Positions 19,269-29,104 of a DNA stretch of 64,000 nucleotides are shown here, one piece after another. A program made the translations under genes and the position numbers. The notes below the pieces were generated by a model. That model saw nothing but the letters and a program-made list of their open reading frames with translations. It did no database searches and was not told the origin of the DNA. The DNA comes from Streptococcus sp. 29887 (GTDB taxonomy: Bacteria > Bacillota > Bacilli > Lactobacillales > Streptococcaceae). How positions within the stretch are numbered: position 1 is the stretch's first letter; each line of letters opens with the position of its first letter. The stretch covers positions 834,001-898,000 of the forward strand of contig NZ_CP118735.1 of the NCBI RefSeq assembly GCF_032595075.1. The letters run 5' to 3'.

Positions 19269-20075
19269 ATGAATTTATTAAATAAAGAAAACCAAATTCT
19301 CTTAAGAGAAATGGTCAAAACTGATTTTAAATTACGCTACCAAGGGTCTATCATTGGACACCTCTGGTCAATTTTAAAACCATTTATGATGTTTACAATC
19401 ATGTATTTGGTTTTTGTGCGGTTTCTAAAATTTGATGATGGAACCCCCCATTATGCTGTAAGTTTATTACTTGGAATGGTGACTTGGAACTTTTTTACAG
19501 AAGCTACAAATATGGGGATGCTTTCCATTGCAGCGCGCGGTGACTTATTGCGTAAAATTAGCTTTCCTAAAGAAATTATAGTTATTTCATCAATTATTGG
19601 TGCGGCAATCAACTATGGAATAAATATTGCAGTAGTTATGCTTTTCGCCATTATCAATGGTGTACAGCTTGATTTTGGTGTGTTGATGTTATTGCCAGCA
19701 TTTGTAGAGTTAATTACTTTGGCAACGGGACTGGCATTCATTTTGTCTAGCTTTTTTGTAAAATATCGTGATATGGGACCGATTTGGGAAGTAGTCTTGC
19801 AAGCAGGGATGTACTCGACACCAATTATTTACTCCATCACCTATATCATACAAAGAGGGCATACTGGGGTAGCCAAGATTATGATGATGAATCCTATTGC
19901 TCAAGTTGTACAAGATCTTCGACATCACATTGTCTTTGATGGGGCGACTATTTCATGGGATATTTATGACAATAAATGGATGGTAGCTATTCCATATCTC
20001 ATATCTATTGTAGTATTTATTATTGGATTTACAATCTTTAAAAAGAATTCTAAGAAATTTGCGGAGATTCTATAA
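19269..20075 (+). CDS. rgpC: Rhamnan ABC exporter, permease
   Basis: 268 residues of the ABC-2 permease family (Wzm/TagG/RgpC). Six hydrophobic segments; the N-terminal FKLRYQGSIIGHLWSILKPFMMFTIMYLVF is typical of polysaccharide exporters. It moves lipid-linked rhamnan across the membrane with RgpD. Two bases after rgpB; its stop overlaps the rgpD ATG. Confidence 0.93.
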   Translation: MNLLNKENQILLREMVKTDFKLRYQGSIIGHLWSILKPFMMFTIMYLVFVRFLKFDDGTPHYAVSLLLGMVTWNFFTEATNMGMLSIAARGDLLRKISFPKEIIVISSIIGAAINYGINIAVVMLFAIINGVQLDFGVLMLLPAFVELITLATGLAFILSSFFVKYRDMGPIWEVVLQAGMYSTPIIYSITYIIQRGHTGVAKIMMMNPIAQVVQDLRHHIVFDGATISWDIYDNKWMVAIPYLISIVVFIIGFTIFKKNSKKFAEIL

Positions 20076-21298
20076 TGTCAAACAAAGAAATTGCATTGAA
20101 AGTTGAGTCAGTAAGCAAGACTTTTAAACTACCAACCGAATCAACTCAAAGTTTGAGAACGACATTGGTAAACTATTTTAGAGGAATCAAAGGCTATAAA
20201 GAGCAGCAGGTGCTGAAAGATATATCTTTTGAAGTAGAAAAAGGGGATTTTTTTGGAATTGTTGGTAGAAATGGTTCAGGGAAATCTACACTGTTGAAGA
20301 TTATTTCACAAATCTATGTTCCTGAAAAAGGAAAAGTAAGCGTAAATGGTACACTTGTTCCCTTTATAGAACTAGGAGTTGGTTTCAATCCGGAGCTAAC
20401 AGGGAGAGAGAATATTTATTTGAACGGAGCCCTTCTTGGTTTTACACGGTCAGAAATTGACGCCATGTATGATGACATCGTAGAGTTTGCTGAACTTGAA
20501 GAATTCATGGATCAGAAACTAAAGAATTATTCGAGTGGTATGCAGGTACGTTTGGCTTTTTCAATTGCTATTAAGGCAGAAGGTGACATCTTGGTACTTG
20601 ATGAAGTCTTGGCTGTAGGGGATGAAGCTTTTCAGAGAAAATGTTTTGAGTATTTTGCTAGTCTAAAAAAACAAAAGAAAACAGTTATTTTAGTCACTCA
20701 TGATATGGCATCTGTGCAACGTTTTTGTACAAAGGCCATGATGATTGATTCGGGAGAAATTTCTATCATTGGCGATCCAAATATGGTTGCTGGAAAATAT
20801 ACCTTACGTAATGTAGAGCACCGAACCGATAGTAAGAAAGTTGAAGGAGAAACTGTAGAAAAAGGTGAAAAGCGGAAAAATAGTATTGATGTTTTATCAA
20901 TTCGAACCAAAAATTCGAGCAAAGCAACCGATACTTTTTATCTAACGGATGATATTTTGGTCGAGGTGAAATATAAAGTAAATAAGCCTTTAACCTTTAC
21001 TATAGGAACTTCTTTTAGAGATTACGGTGATAATCTGGTTGCAGGAATAGGAAGTATAGCAGATATGGCTCTTCTGAATAAAGAAGAAGGTGAATATCTA
21101 GCTGAGTGCAGAATTCCAGCATCACAATTTATCAAGGGTGAATATTCTGTAAATGTTTCATTTTGGAGTGATACACGTGAACTTCTTGGATATGAAGATA
21201 TCACAATGGAAGGAAATCCGCCTAAGATAAATATTGTGGAAGCAAATGTTGCTCGCAGTGGTCAATTTAATGCTCAAGGCACTTGGAGTGAAATTTAG
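20075..21298 (+). CDS. rgpD: Rhamnan ABC exporter, ATPase
   Basis: 407 residues. Walker A GRNGSGKST (~67), signature YSSGMQVRLAFSIA (~155), Walker B ILVLDEVLAVGDEAF (~175) and the H-loop VTHD. A C-terminal extension of ~150 residues has the beta-rich look of the Wzt carbohydrate-binding domain, which in some exporters reads the chain end cap. Partner of rgpC. Confidence 0.93.
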   Translation: MSNKEIALKVESVSKTFKLPTESTQSLRTTLVNYFRGIKGYKEQQVLKDISFEVEKGDFFGIVGRNGSGKSTLLKIISQIYVPEKGKVSVNGTLVPFIELGVGFNPELTGRENIYLNGALLGFTRSEIDAMYDDIVEFAELEEFMDQKLKNYSSGMQVRLAFSIAIKAEGDILVLDEVLAVGDEAFQRKCFEYFASLKKQKKTVILVTHDMASVQRFCTKAMMIDSGEISIIGDPNMVAGKYTLRNVEHRTDSKKVEGETVEKGEKRKNSIDVLSIRTKNSSKATDTFYLTDDILVEVKYKVNKPLTFTIGTSFRDYGDNLVAGIGSIADMALLNKEEGEYLAECRIPASQFIKGEYSVNVSFWSDTRELLGYEDITMEGNPPKINIVEANVARSGQFNAQGTWSEI

Positions 21299-21306
21299 GA
21301 GATAGT

Positions 21307-22536
21307 ATGGAATATAAGTTCGCACTATTAAATTATTCAACAGAGAATATTGGTGATGAAGTTCAAAGCATCGCCGCTAGACGTTTCCTACCACGCATTG
21401 ATGAGTATGTTGATAGGGATAAGTTGGCGGAGTGGGAACCAAATCAACCAACAAAGTTAATTATGAATGGTTGGTATAATAGAGATCCGAAGGGATGGCC
21501 ACCTAAGAATAGTGACCTTTTAAAACCGCTTCTGACTTCTATACATGTTAGTGTGAAGGATGATGCGGTTAGAGAGGCATTTGAAACGACTGAAAGTTTA
21601 GATTTTCTTAAAAAAAATGGTCCTGTTGGGGCGCGTGATGAACAAACGCTAGAGTTTTTCAAGCAACAGGGATTAGAAACCTATTTTTCCGGATGTGTCA
21701 CTTTAACTTTGCAACGTGATCCGGACATTAAGAAACAAGACTTCATTTTAGCTGTAGATGTTCCTAAAGATGTCGTTAAAAAAATGCGAGAATCAACTAA
21801 ACGTGAAGTCATTGAATTATCGGTATACCATTACCCATTTTTAGAAAATGAGGAACGTTTTAAAGTGGCGGAGTACATGCTAGCTCTTTACCAATCAGCC
21901 CATGCAGTTGTAACGACAAGGTTGCATTGCTTTATGCCATCATTAGCATTTGAAACACCAGTTCTTCTAATCAAGGATTCAGAAAAATATGAACCTGCAC
22001 GTTATGGTGGTTTAGATACTTTGCCACATAGTTTGACTGATAAAGAATATATTGAACATCCTGAGAAGTATCCACTTGATAACCCTCTTCCAAATCCTAC
22101 AGAATATCAAACTATTCGTGAGGAAATGATAGAACGGATACAGGGGTTTACAGGTTATTCAAATAATGCAACTTTTCGAACATTACCATTGAGTGAGTTT
22201 CCACTAAGTATTTCGGCTATTCGTATTTTCGCATTTACTTGGTCATCCACCTTTAAGAAAGCTTTATTAGAAGGTGATGTTGCTTGGGATGAGGAAAGAA
22301 TAGCAGATTTTGAACGGATAGTAGCTGAGCAGGCAGAAGAAATTTCAATTTTGAATACTACGAAACAGGAGTTGCATCAGGATATTAAATCTTTGAATAA
22401 TGAGATTGTTAGCAAAAACATTGAAATTGACTATCTTACAAATGAAATTAAAAAAATAGAAAACTCACTTTCATGGAAATTAACCAAGCCTCTTAGAGAA
22501 ATGAAGAGTGTATTGAAAAAAATTATAAAAAGATAG
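21307..22536 (+). CDS. Polysaccharide pyruvyl transferase family protein with C-terminal coiled coil
   Basis: 409 residues. The N-terminal ~300 residues fit the PS_pyruv_trans family (NYSTENIGDEVQSIAARRFL; NGPVGARDEQTLEFFKQQG; AHAVVTTRLHCFMPSLAFETPVLLI). The tail (~330-395) is a coiled coil ending SWKLTKPLREMKSVLKKI, a tail seen in streptococcal cell-surface glycan transferases. Pyruvylation of a glycan is the family reaction, but this may act on a different donor. Eight bases after rgpD. Confidence 0.8.
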   Translation: MEYKFALLNYSTENIGDEVQSIAARRFLPRIDEYVDRDKLAEWEPNQPTKLIMNGWYNRDPKGWPPKNSDLLKPLLTSIHVSVKDDAVREAFETTESLDFLKKNGPVGARDEQTLEFFKQQGLETYFSGCVTLTLQRDPDIKKQDFILAVDVPKDVVKKMRESTKREVIELSVYHYPFLENEERFKVAEYMLALYQSAHAVVTTRLHCFMPSLAFETPVLLIKDSEKYEPARYGGLDTLPHSLTDKEYIEHPEKYPLDNPLPNPTEYQTIREEMIERIQGFTGYSNNATFRTLPLSEFPLSISAIRIFAFTWSSTFKKALLEGDVAWDEERIADFERIVAEQAEEISILNTTKQELHQDIKSLNNEIVSKNIEIDYLTNEIKKIENSLSWKLTKPLREMKSVLKKIIKR

Positions 22537-22544
22537 GTGAAAAT

Positions 22545-23792
22545 ATGAACATTTTCGGAAAAGTCTTTAGGACATATAAGAATGAAGGCTTGCGCGCTGT
22601 TAGTCGAAAAGTTTATCAACAGTTAACCTCAACTGGACAGAATATCCAAGTTGGAGTAAGCGTACCTTCAAAAATTGATATGAATACTCTGCCACAAATG
22701 CCACAATTTGTCGATCTAGCTACTGCAGACTATATCAATTATCCATATATCAAACCAGAAAAGTTAGATAAAGAATTTCTAAATATTGCTTGGGTATCTC
22801 CTCCAGTTGGACCAGGCGGAGGTGGGCATACGACTATTTCACGTTTTGTAAAATATTTACAAAGTCAAGGACATCATATAACATTTTATATCTATCATAA
22901 CAATACAATTCCTCAATCAGCCAAAGAAGCACAAGATATTTTTTCGCGTTCTTATGGTATTGATGTTGATGTTGAAGAGTTAGAGGATTTTAAAAATCAA
23001 GACCTTGTGTTTGCAACAAGTTGGGAAACTGCTTATGCAGTCTTCAATCTTCAAGGGGAACGCCTTCATAAGTTTTACTTTGTTCAAGATTTTGAACCAG
23101 TTTTCTTTGGTGTAGGGTCGCGTTATATGTTGGCTGAAGCAACCTATAAATTTGGTTTTTATGGTATTACCGCTGGAAAATGGCTTGTAAATAAAGTTGG
23201 ACAATATGGGATGCAATCTGACTACTTTGATTTTGGTGCGGATATTGATATTTATAAGCCAAAATCCCCTATCGTTAAAAAGAAGAAAATTGCCTTTTAT
23301 GCTCGTGCCCATACGGAGCGTAGGGGATTTGAAATCGGAGTAATGGCTTTAAAGATTTTTAAAGAACGTCATCCGGAATACGAAATCGAATTCTTTGGTC
23401 AAGATATGTCTAATTATGATATTCCTTTTGAATTCGTTGACCGCGGTATTTTAAATAAGGCGCAATTAGCAGAGGTTTATCACGAAAGTGTAGCTTGTCT
23501 TGTCCTCTCTTTAACAAATGTTTCATTATTACCATTGGAACTTTTGGTGGCTGGTTGTGTACCAGTCATGAATGATGGGGATAATAATCGTATGGTACTT
23601 GGTGAAATTGATGATATTCTCTATACAGAAGCCTATCCTGTGGCCCTAGCGGAAAAACTTTGCCAGGCTGTTGAGCGTTCCGATATCAATGAACATGCTA
23701 AAGAAATGAGCGATAAATATACGGGGCTATCTTGGGAAGAGAGTTATAAAAAAGTTGAAATGATTATTCGTCGAGAGGTTTTGAATGGCTGA
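22545..23792 (+). CDS. WsaF-like rhamnosyltransferase
   Basis: 415 residues. The region LNIAWVSPPVGPGGGGHTTISRFVKYLQSQGHHITFYIY followed by KFYFVQDFEPVFFGVGSRYMLAEATYKFGFYGITAGKWL is the pattern of WsaF-type GT4 enzymes, named for the S-layer rhamnan transferase of Geobacillus. The C-terminal donor part includes CLVLSLTNVSLLPLELLVAGCVPVMND. Probably adds backbone or branch rhamnose. SD GATAGGTGAAA just before the ATG; it overlaps the next gene by 8 bp. Confidence 0.85.
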   Translation: MNIFGKVFRTYKNEGLRAVSRKVYQQLTSTGQNIQVGVSVPSKIDMNTLPQMPQFVDLATADYINYPYIKPEKLDKEFLNIAWVSPPVGPGGGGHTTISRFVKYLQSQGHHITFYIYHNNTIPQSAKEAQDIFSRSYGIDVDVEELEDFKNQDLVFATSWETAYAVFNLQGERLHKFYFVQDFEPVFFGVGSRYMLAEATYKFGFYGITAGKWLVNKVGQYGMQSDYFDFGADIDIYKPKSPIVKKKKIAFYARAHTERRGFEIGVMALKIFKERHPEYEIEFFGQDMSNYDIPFEFVDRGILNKAQLAEVYHESVACLVLSLTNVSLLPLELLVAGCVPVMNDGDNNRMVLGEIDDILYTEAYPVALAEKLCQAVERSDINEHAKEMSDKYTGLSWEESYKKVEMIIRREVLNG

Positions 23793-24762
23793 TCAATTGA
23801 AAGCGACAGTATTTATTCCAGTTTATAACGGGGAACGGGACCATTTAGAAGAAACCTTATCTGCTTTATACCGTCAAGTCACAGATTTTAAGTGGGATGT
23901 TTTAATAACAGATTCAGGTTCTTCTGATAATTCGGTTGCAATTATCAATTATTTTTCTGAAAAATACGGTAATCTCCGTCTTCTTCATTTATCAAAGGAA
24001 GAATTTTCGCATGGGAAAACTCGTCAAATGGCTGCTGAGATTAGTCAAGGTGAAATAATGGTCTATCTTACTCAAGATGCAGTTCCTCATAATGAGCAGT
24101 GGTTAGCGGAAATGGTAAGACCCTTTGCGATGCACTCGGATATCGTGGCCGTATTAGGAAATCAAAAACCACGTCATTACTGTTTTCCAGCCATGAAGTA
24201 CGATATTCTAGCGGTATTTAATGAACAGGGCGTATCTGATTCATTGACTTTCTGGCAGAGATTAGATGAGAGCCAAAGAGGAAAATATACGAAAGAATCT
24301 TTTTATAGTGATGTGTGTTCTGCTGCCCCACGTCGATTTCTAACTGAAAAAATTGGTTATCGCCCTGTAGCTTATTCAGAAGATTATGAATACGGGAAGG
24401 ACATATTAGATGCAGGCTATATCAAGGTTTATAATGCAAAAGCAATTGTTGAGCATTCAAACGATGTGCGACTATCGGAGTATAGACGACGAATTTTCGA
24501 TGAAACATATAATGTTCGTTTGAATAGTGGTATAACAAATAATGTTTCTATTTTCTCGGTTATTACAAATGTATTCAAAGCAAGTTTGAAAGATAGTGTA
24601 AAAATTATTTCTGATAAAGATTATAATTGGAAAAGAAGAATGTATTGGCTTTTGGTTAATCCTCTCTTTCATATTGAAAAATGGCGAGGTATTCGTCTGG
24701 CGAATCGTGTTGATTTAAACCAGGATATTTCGCAATATTCTTTAGAAAAGAAGAAAGGGTAG
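23785..24762 (+). CDS. Glycosyltransferase family 2, rhamnosyltransferase-like
   Basis: 325 residues. ATVFIPVYNGERDHLEETLSALYRQ, ITDSGSSDNS, EEFSHGKTRQMAAE and YLTQDAVP are the hallmark of RfbF/WbbL-type rhamnosyltransferases. It overlaps the preceding WsaF-like gene, so the pair is probably translated together and acts on the same chain. The C-terminal ~60 residues are basic and could associate with the membrane. Confidence 0.88.
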   Translation: MADQLKATVFIPVYNGERDHLEETLSALYRQVTDFKWDVLITDSGSSDNSVAIINYFSEKYGNLRLLHLSKEEFSHGKTRQMAAEISQGEIMVYLTQDAVPHNEQWLAEMVRPFAMHSDIVAVLGNQKPRHYCFPAMKYDILAVFNEQGVSDSLTFWQRLDESQRGKYTKESFYSDVCSAAPRRFLTEKIGYRPVAYSEDYEYGKDILDAGYIKVYNAKAIVEHSNDVRLSEYRRRIFDETYNVRLNSGITNNVSIFSVITNVFKASLKDSVKIISDKDYNWKRRMYWLLVNPLFHIEKWRGIRLANRVDLNQDISQYSLEKKKG

Positions 24763-24769
24763 GAGTGGT

Positions 24770-26257
24770 ATGCAAATACAAAAAATAGTGATGGAGAAAT
24801 TTCGTAATATCTTCATTGGAATTTTCTTAGTCTTTTTCGCACAACTTACTTTGCCAATTCTATTTGAGTGGAAAATTAATTTGAATTTTTGGTACATTGT
24901 AATTGCTATTGTTCTCTATTTTTTATTAGTAGATTTCAAAAATCCTGAAAAAATAGCTCGAAATGCTTTTCTTCTCATTTTGTCTTTTGGAACAGTTATT
25001 GCTTTGATTCGACCAGTTCAATATGCTTTGGATGAAGAATCCCATTTAGAAAATGCAATTGGGATTTCTGACAGTTTTCTATTTGAATACAGTGATGAAA
25101 CAATTTCTGATTATGATTCTGTCTTTTTACATGACGGTATTCGTAATCAAGCAAACTTCAAGGGAGATGATTACTGGTATAATGTAGAGCATCAACCGAG
25201 CAAAATTGCAGGTGTTCCGAAATCTTTTGATAATCCTTCTTTTTTACCAGGGGCAATAGGCTGGAATATTGGTCGTTTGGTGTCAAATAAGGTTTATATC
25301 TCGTACTACATAGGGAGAATAGTCCATGTATTAGCCTATGCGCTATTAGTGTTCCTCTCTATTAAGATTAGTAAAGTATACCAAAAAATGCTTTATTTAA
25401 TGGGGACATTACCATCTGCTCTTTATGTGGTTTCTGGCTACCACTATGATTATTTATATTATGGCGCTTCACTTATTTTGGTTGCTTTGCTTACGAATGT
25501 TTTGGCTCGAAAAGAAAAAATTACCTCTAAGTTTGTTGTCAAATTTCAAAGTTTAGTGCTTTTATTCGTTTTTTCTAAGTTTCCTTTTGTTCTGTTAGGA
25601 ACCTTATTAACCTTCTTACCAAAAGAATACTTTGCCTCTAAGAAAGCAAGGATACTAGGAGTAGTATCGTTCTTTCCAGTCATTCTATTTGCTGTAATTT
25701 ATTCAGGGATCTTAAACATATTTAATTTTTCTGGTTCTGTGACGGGAGAGAGTCCTGGATTAGGTTACTTTTTGAAACATCCATTGCCAATTATTAGAAC
25801 TATGCTTAGCGCACCAGAGGCAATTTTAGAGAACTTTATTCGACGTCCTCTTCAATATATTAGTCATGATTCGGGGCTACTATTTACAGCTACAACACTA
25901 ATTGTGTTATCGGTACTATTTGTACTTATTCTTTGTACACGCATTACAGTACCTAAGATATGGGGAACATATACAGTGTTGCTTATGTTAGGGATTACCT
26001 TTTTGATGGTATATGCAATTACAGGAGATCCTCGTGTATATAATCCTGGCAATATTTCTGTCGGTGGAGTGCAAGGAAGATACTATTATTTTATGATCTG
26101 TCTAATCCCATTGTTTTTGGGAAATTGGTTGAACTCTTTTATACCGATTATCCAACCAAGTGAGGAAGTGGATCGTAAATTGACGATTGCTATTCAATAT
26201 CTTTTGTCTTTTTTAGTAATCTTTACAGTAAGTGTTGGGTTCTATACTCAAATTTAA
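24770..26257 (+). CDS. Polytopic membrane protein, DUF2142 family (possible GT-C glycosyltransferase)
   Basis: 495 residues with about 11-12 hydrophobic segments. An early extracytoplasmic loop carries RPVQYALDEESHLENAIG, the DUF2142 signature with acidic residues where GT-C enzymes bind metal or lipid-phosphate sugar. By position with a flippase and a GacI/GacJ-like pair it could be the outward-facing transferase that adds a side-chain sugar, as GacL does. That assignment is inference. Eight bases after the previous gene. Confidence 0.78.
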   Translation: MQIQKIVMEKFRNIFIGIFLVFFAQLTLPILFEWKINLNFWYIVIAIVLYFLLVDFKNPEKIARNAFLLILSFGTVIALIRPVQYALDEESHLENAIGISDSFLFEYSDETISDYDSVFLHDGIRNQANFKGDDYWYNVEHQPSKIAGVPKSFDNPSFLPGAIGWNIGRLVSNKVYISYYIGRIVHVLAYALLVFLSIKISKVYQKMLYLMGTLPSALYVVSGYHYDYLYYGASLILVALLTNVLARKEKITSKFVVKFQSLVLLFVFSKFPFVLLGTLLTFLPKEYFASKKARILGVVSFFPVILFAVIYSGILNIFNFSGSVTGESPGLGYFLKHPLPIIRTMLSAPEAILENFIRRPLQYISHDSGLLFTATTLIVLSVLFVLILCTRITVPKIWGTYTVLLMLGITFLMVYAITGDPRVYNPGNISVGGVQGRYYYFMICLIPLFLGNWLNSFIPIIQPSEEVDRKLTIAIQYLLSFLVIFTVSVGFYTQI

Positions 26258-26277
26258 CAAGGTGAGAAGGAGATAAC

Positions 26278-27558
26278 TTGAGAGGAGAAACTAAACCAAT
26301 AGTAGATATTAAGTATCAATATTTTTGGAATATGCTTGGGACAATTAGTTCGACAGCTGTTTCTATAGTTCTACTTTTAATTGTATCAAGATTAACATCT
26401 CCGAGTATTGCAGATTCTTTTAGTATTGCTTTTACGCTGGGACAACAGTTTTTAGTGATAGGCTTATTTGGAGTTAGAAACTTTCAAGCTACAGATGTTA
26501 ATGAGAGCTATTCATTTAGTGCCTACTTTCTTTCTAGAGTAATGAGCATATTACTAATGTTAGTTAGTTTAATGCTTTATTTGAATGTGACAGGCTTTAC
26601 TAATGAAAAATATTGGATAATCGTTTTCATGGTTCTTTATCGAGCGTGTGATGCCATTTCAGATGTCTATCAAGGAGAGTTTCAACAAAAACAGCGTTCG
26701 GATTTAGCAGGGAAAGTTTTATTCTACCGTAGCTTGTCTACTATTGTTGTGTTTATTCTAGTTTTGTTAGTTACTGGTAATCTTTTAGTAGCTACGATTT
26801 CACTTTTTCTTACCAACTTAATATTGTCCTATTTCTTAGATATTAGATATTATCAATTAAACTTCTCCAGAAGTAGTTTCGAAATTAACTCTAGTTGGCA
26901 AGGCAGTTGGAATATCCTTAAATTATGTTTGGCTCTATTTATTAGTAGCTTTATCATCAATTACATTTTTAATTTACCAAAAATTATTATTGATAGTTTT
27001 ATAACTGTAGGATATCTTGGAGAAGGTTTGCAACGAGATTTCAATATATTATTTATGCCAACATTTGTCCTTAATCTTTTACTAATGCTTTTAAGACCAA
27101 TGTTAACAGAAATATCAATCTTTTTGCATAACGGTCAAATTAGTGCCTATAACAGACAGGTTAAAAAGATTTTTGGTGCTTTAATAGGTTTACATCTATT
27201 AGTTTTAGTTGGAGGCTATTTACTAGGAATTCCAATATTAAGTCTTATTTTTGGAGTAAACTTGTCACCATATCTATTATCATTTATTATTTTACTTGTT
27301 GGTGCTGGATTTAATGTCTATTCGGTAATGATTGATAATGTACTAACAATTCATCGCAAGCAATATTATCTACTATTCTCGACTATACTGGCGTTCATAT
27401 TTTCTAGTGCAATAACTAAAGTGCTTATTCGTAAGTTTGCTATTTTAGGTGCATCTATTAGTTTTACTTTGACAATGTTGGTTTATTTCATGTCAAGTTT
27501 GCTGGTTTATCATATTGTTAATAGGAAGATAGCGAAAATGGAAATAAACAAAAAGTAA
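26278..27558 (+). CDS. Wzx-like polysaccharide/lipid-sugar flippase
   Basis: 426 residues with 12 predicted hydrophobic segments, MATE/MOP superfamily (KYQYFWNMLGTISSTAVSIVLLLIVSRLTSPSIADSFSIAFTLGQQF; later FNLPKIIIDSFITVGYLG). The start is TTG 26278, supported by AGAAGGAG six bases upstream. In the group A carbohydrate locus the comparable gene is gacK, which flips undecaprenyl-P-GlcNAc. Its presence beside an ABC exporter means two translocation routes in one cluster. Confidence 0.83.
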   Translation: MRGETKPIVDIKYQYFWNMLGTISSTAVSIVLLLIVSRLTSPSIADSFSIAFTLGQQFLVIGLFGVRNFQATDVNESYSFSAYFLSRVMSILLMLVSLMLYLNVTGFTNEKYWIIVFMVLYRACDAISDVYQGEFQQKQRSDLAGKVLFYRSLSTIVVFILVLLVTGNLLVATISLFLTNLILSYFLDIRYYQLNFSRSSFEINSSWQGSWNILKLCLALFISSFIINYIFNLPKIIIDSFITVGYLGEGLQRDFNILFMPTFVLNLLLMLLRPMLTEISIFLHNGQISAYNRQVKKIFGALIGLHLLVLVGGYLLGIPILSLIFGVNLSPYLLSFIILLVGAGFNVYSVMIDNVLTIHRKQYYLLFSTILAFIFSSAITKVLIRKFAILGASISFTLTMLVYFMSSLLVYHIVNRKIAKMEINKK

Positions 27559-27617
27559 AACGTGGATACTGAGTTTTATTGAAACTTAAATTTATAATGT
27601 AGTATGGAGAGAAATTT

Positions 27618-28397
27618 ATGGAAAATAATCACACTTTTGTGATTTGTGCTTATGGTGATAGTCCATATTTAGAAGAGTGTATTCTTTCTTTGAGAAATCA
27701 AACAGTACAATCAACTATTATTCTTTATACCTCGACACCTAGTGAGCACATTGAACACTTGTGTCAGGAATATTCAATTCCTTATCATGTGAAGCAAGGT
27801 GGTGGGATTGGTATTGATTGGAATAATGCTCTATCATTTGCCAATACTCGCTTTGTTACGATTGCACATCAGGATGACTTGTATAAAGAAAATTATGCTG
27901 AGAAAATTTTGTCTGAGTTCCGTCGGGATTTAAAGCATACAATTGTGTATTCTGACTATGTTGAGTATCGTGATGGTCGAGAAATAGAAGCGAATACAAA
28001 TTTAAAGATTAAAACTTTAATGTTGAATGTGCTGTCCTGGTTTCCAAATTGGATGTTTTGGAGAAATAGGATTCTAGCTTTTGGCAATGCTATTTGTTGC
28101 CCAGCCGTGACCTATGATATGGATAAACTAAATGGTTTTCAGTTCGAAACTAAAATGAGAACAAATTTAGATTGGTATGCATGGTACGATATTAGTTCGC
28201 ATTATCGCGGAAGTTTTGGTTATGTTTCTGATAAACTGATGTGCCACCGTATTCATCAGGATTCTGAAACATCAAATACAATTAGAGATAATGTCAGGAC
28301 AAAAGAAGATATGGAAATGTATAGACTATTTTGGCCGGAATTCATGGTTAAAATTCTGATTTATTTCTATGAAAAAAGTCAAGAGTCTAATGGATAG
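27618..28397 (+). CDS. Glycosyltransferase family 2
   Basis: 259 residues. FVICAYGDSPYLEECILSLRNQT is the GT-A start, and TIAHQDDLYKENYAEKIL supplies the DxD-like QDD. The middle (FPNWMFWRNRILAFGNAICCPAVTYD) and LCxHRIHQDSETSNT-type tail resemble streptococcal surface-glycan transferases. Linkage unknown. SD ATGGAGAG 8 nt before ATG; preceded by a 59-bp gap. Confidence 0.82.
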   Translation: MENNHTFVICAYGDSPYLEECILSLRNQTVQSTIILYTSTPSEHIEHLCQEYSIPYHVKQGGGIGIDWNNALSFANTRFVTIAHQDDLYKENYAEKILSEFRRDLKHTIVYSDYVEYRDGREIEANTNLKIKTLMLNVLSWFPNWMFWRNRILAFGNAICCPAVTYDMDKLNGFQFETKMRTNLDWYAWYDISSHYRGSFGYVSDKLMCHRIHQDSETSNTIRDNVRTKEDMEMYRLFWPEFMVKILIYFYEKSQESNG

Positions 28398-28405
28398 GGG
28401 AGAAT

Positions 28406-29104
28406 ATGTTTAATAAGAAATCAGATACACTGATTATTATTCCAGCTTACAATGAAGAAGGTTCAATAGAAGCGGTTGTGCGAAATCTAGAAAAGAACTT
28501 TCAGGAATTTGATTACGTTGTTGTGAACGATGGTTCTAAAGATACGACTTCTGAAATTTGCCACCGAAATGGATTTAATATTATTGATTTGCCGGTGAAT
28601 CTAGGTTTAACAGGTGCCGTTCAGACTGGTTTTAAATATGCCTACAAGATGGGGTATAGACAGGCAGTTCAGTTTGATGGCGATGGTCAACACCTTCCAG
28701 AATATATTGGGGACTTAGTAGCCGAAATTCAAAAAGGTCAAGATTGTGTCATTGGTTCGCGGTTCGTGTCTGAACCTAAAAATAATTCTTTACGTATGTT
28801 AGGTAATCGTCTTATCAGCTGGTCAATAAAATTAACAACAGGTCAAACGATTACTGATCCAACATCTGGAATGCGAATGTTTAATCAAGAGTTGATTAAG
28901 GACTTTGCATTAAATGTTAACTATACTCCGGAACCTGATACCATTTCTTTTCTGATTCGCCAAGGCTATAAGATAAAAGAAGTCCAAGTAAAAATGCTTG
29001 AAAGACAGGCGGGTCAATCCTATTTAACTTTATCTCGTTCAATTAAGTATATGATTCATATGTTCACATCAATTTTGTTGATACAAAATTTTAGGAGGAA
29101 ATAA
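28406..29104 (+). CDS. Polyprenyl-phosphate glycosyltransferase, GacI-like (DPM1-type GT2)
   Basis: 232 residues. LIIIPAYNEEGSIEAVVRNL, VVNDGSKDTT, QFDGDGQHLPEYI and CVIGSRFV are the DPM1/GacI signature; such enzymes transfer a sugar from a nucleotide donor to undecaprenyl phosphate. It overlaps the DUF2304 gene by one base, the same pairing as gacI-gacJ, where GacJ activates GacI. Sugar identity (GlcNAc in GacI) is inferred by analogy. Confidence 0.87.
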   Translation: MFNKKSDTLIIIPAYNEEGSIEAVVRNLEKNFQEFDYVVVNDGSKDTTSEICHRNGFNIIDLPVNLGLTGAVQTGFKYAYKMGYRQAVQFDGDGQHLPEYIGDLVAEIQKGQDCVIGSRFVSEPKNNSLRMLGNRLISWSIKLTTGQTITDPTSGMRMFNQELIKDFALNVNYTPEPDTISFLIRQGYKIKEVQVKMLERQAGQSYLTLSRSIKYMIHMFTSILLIQNFRRK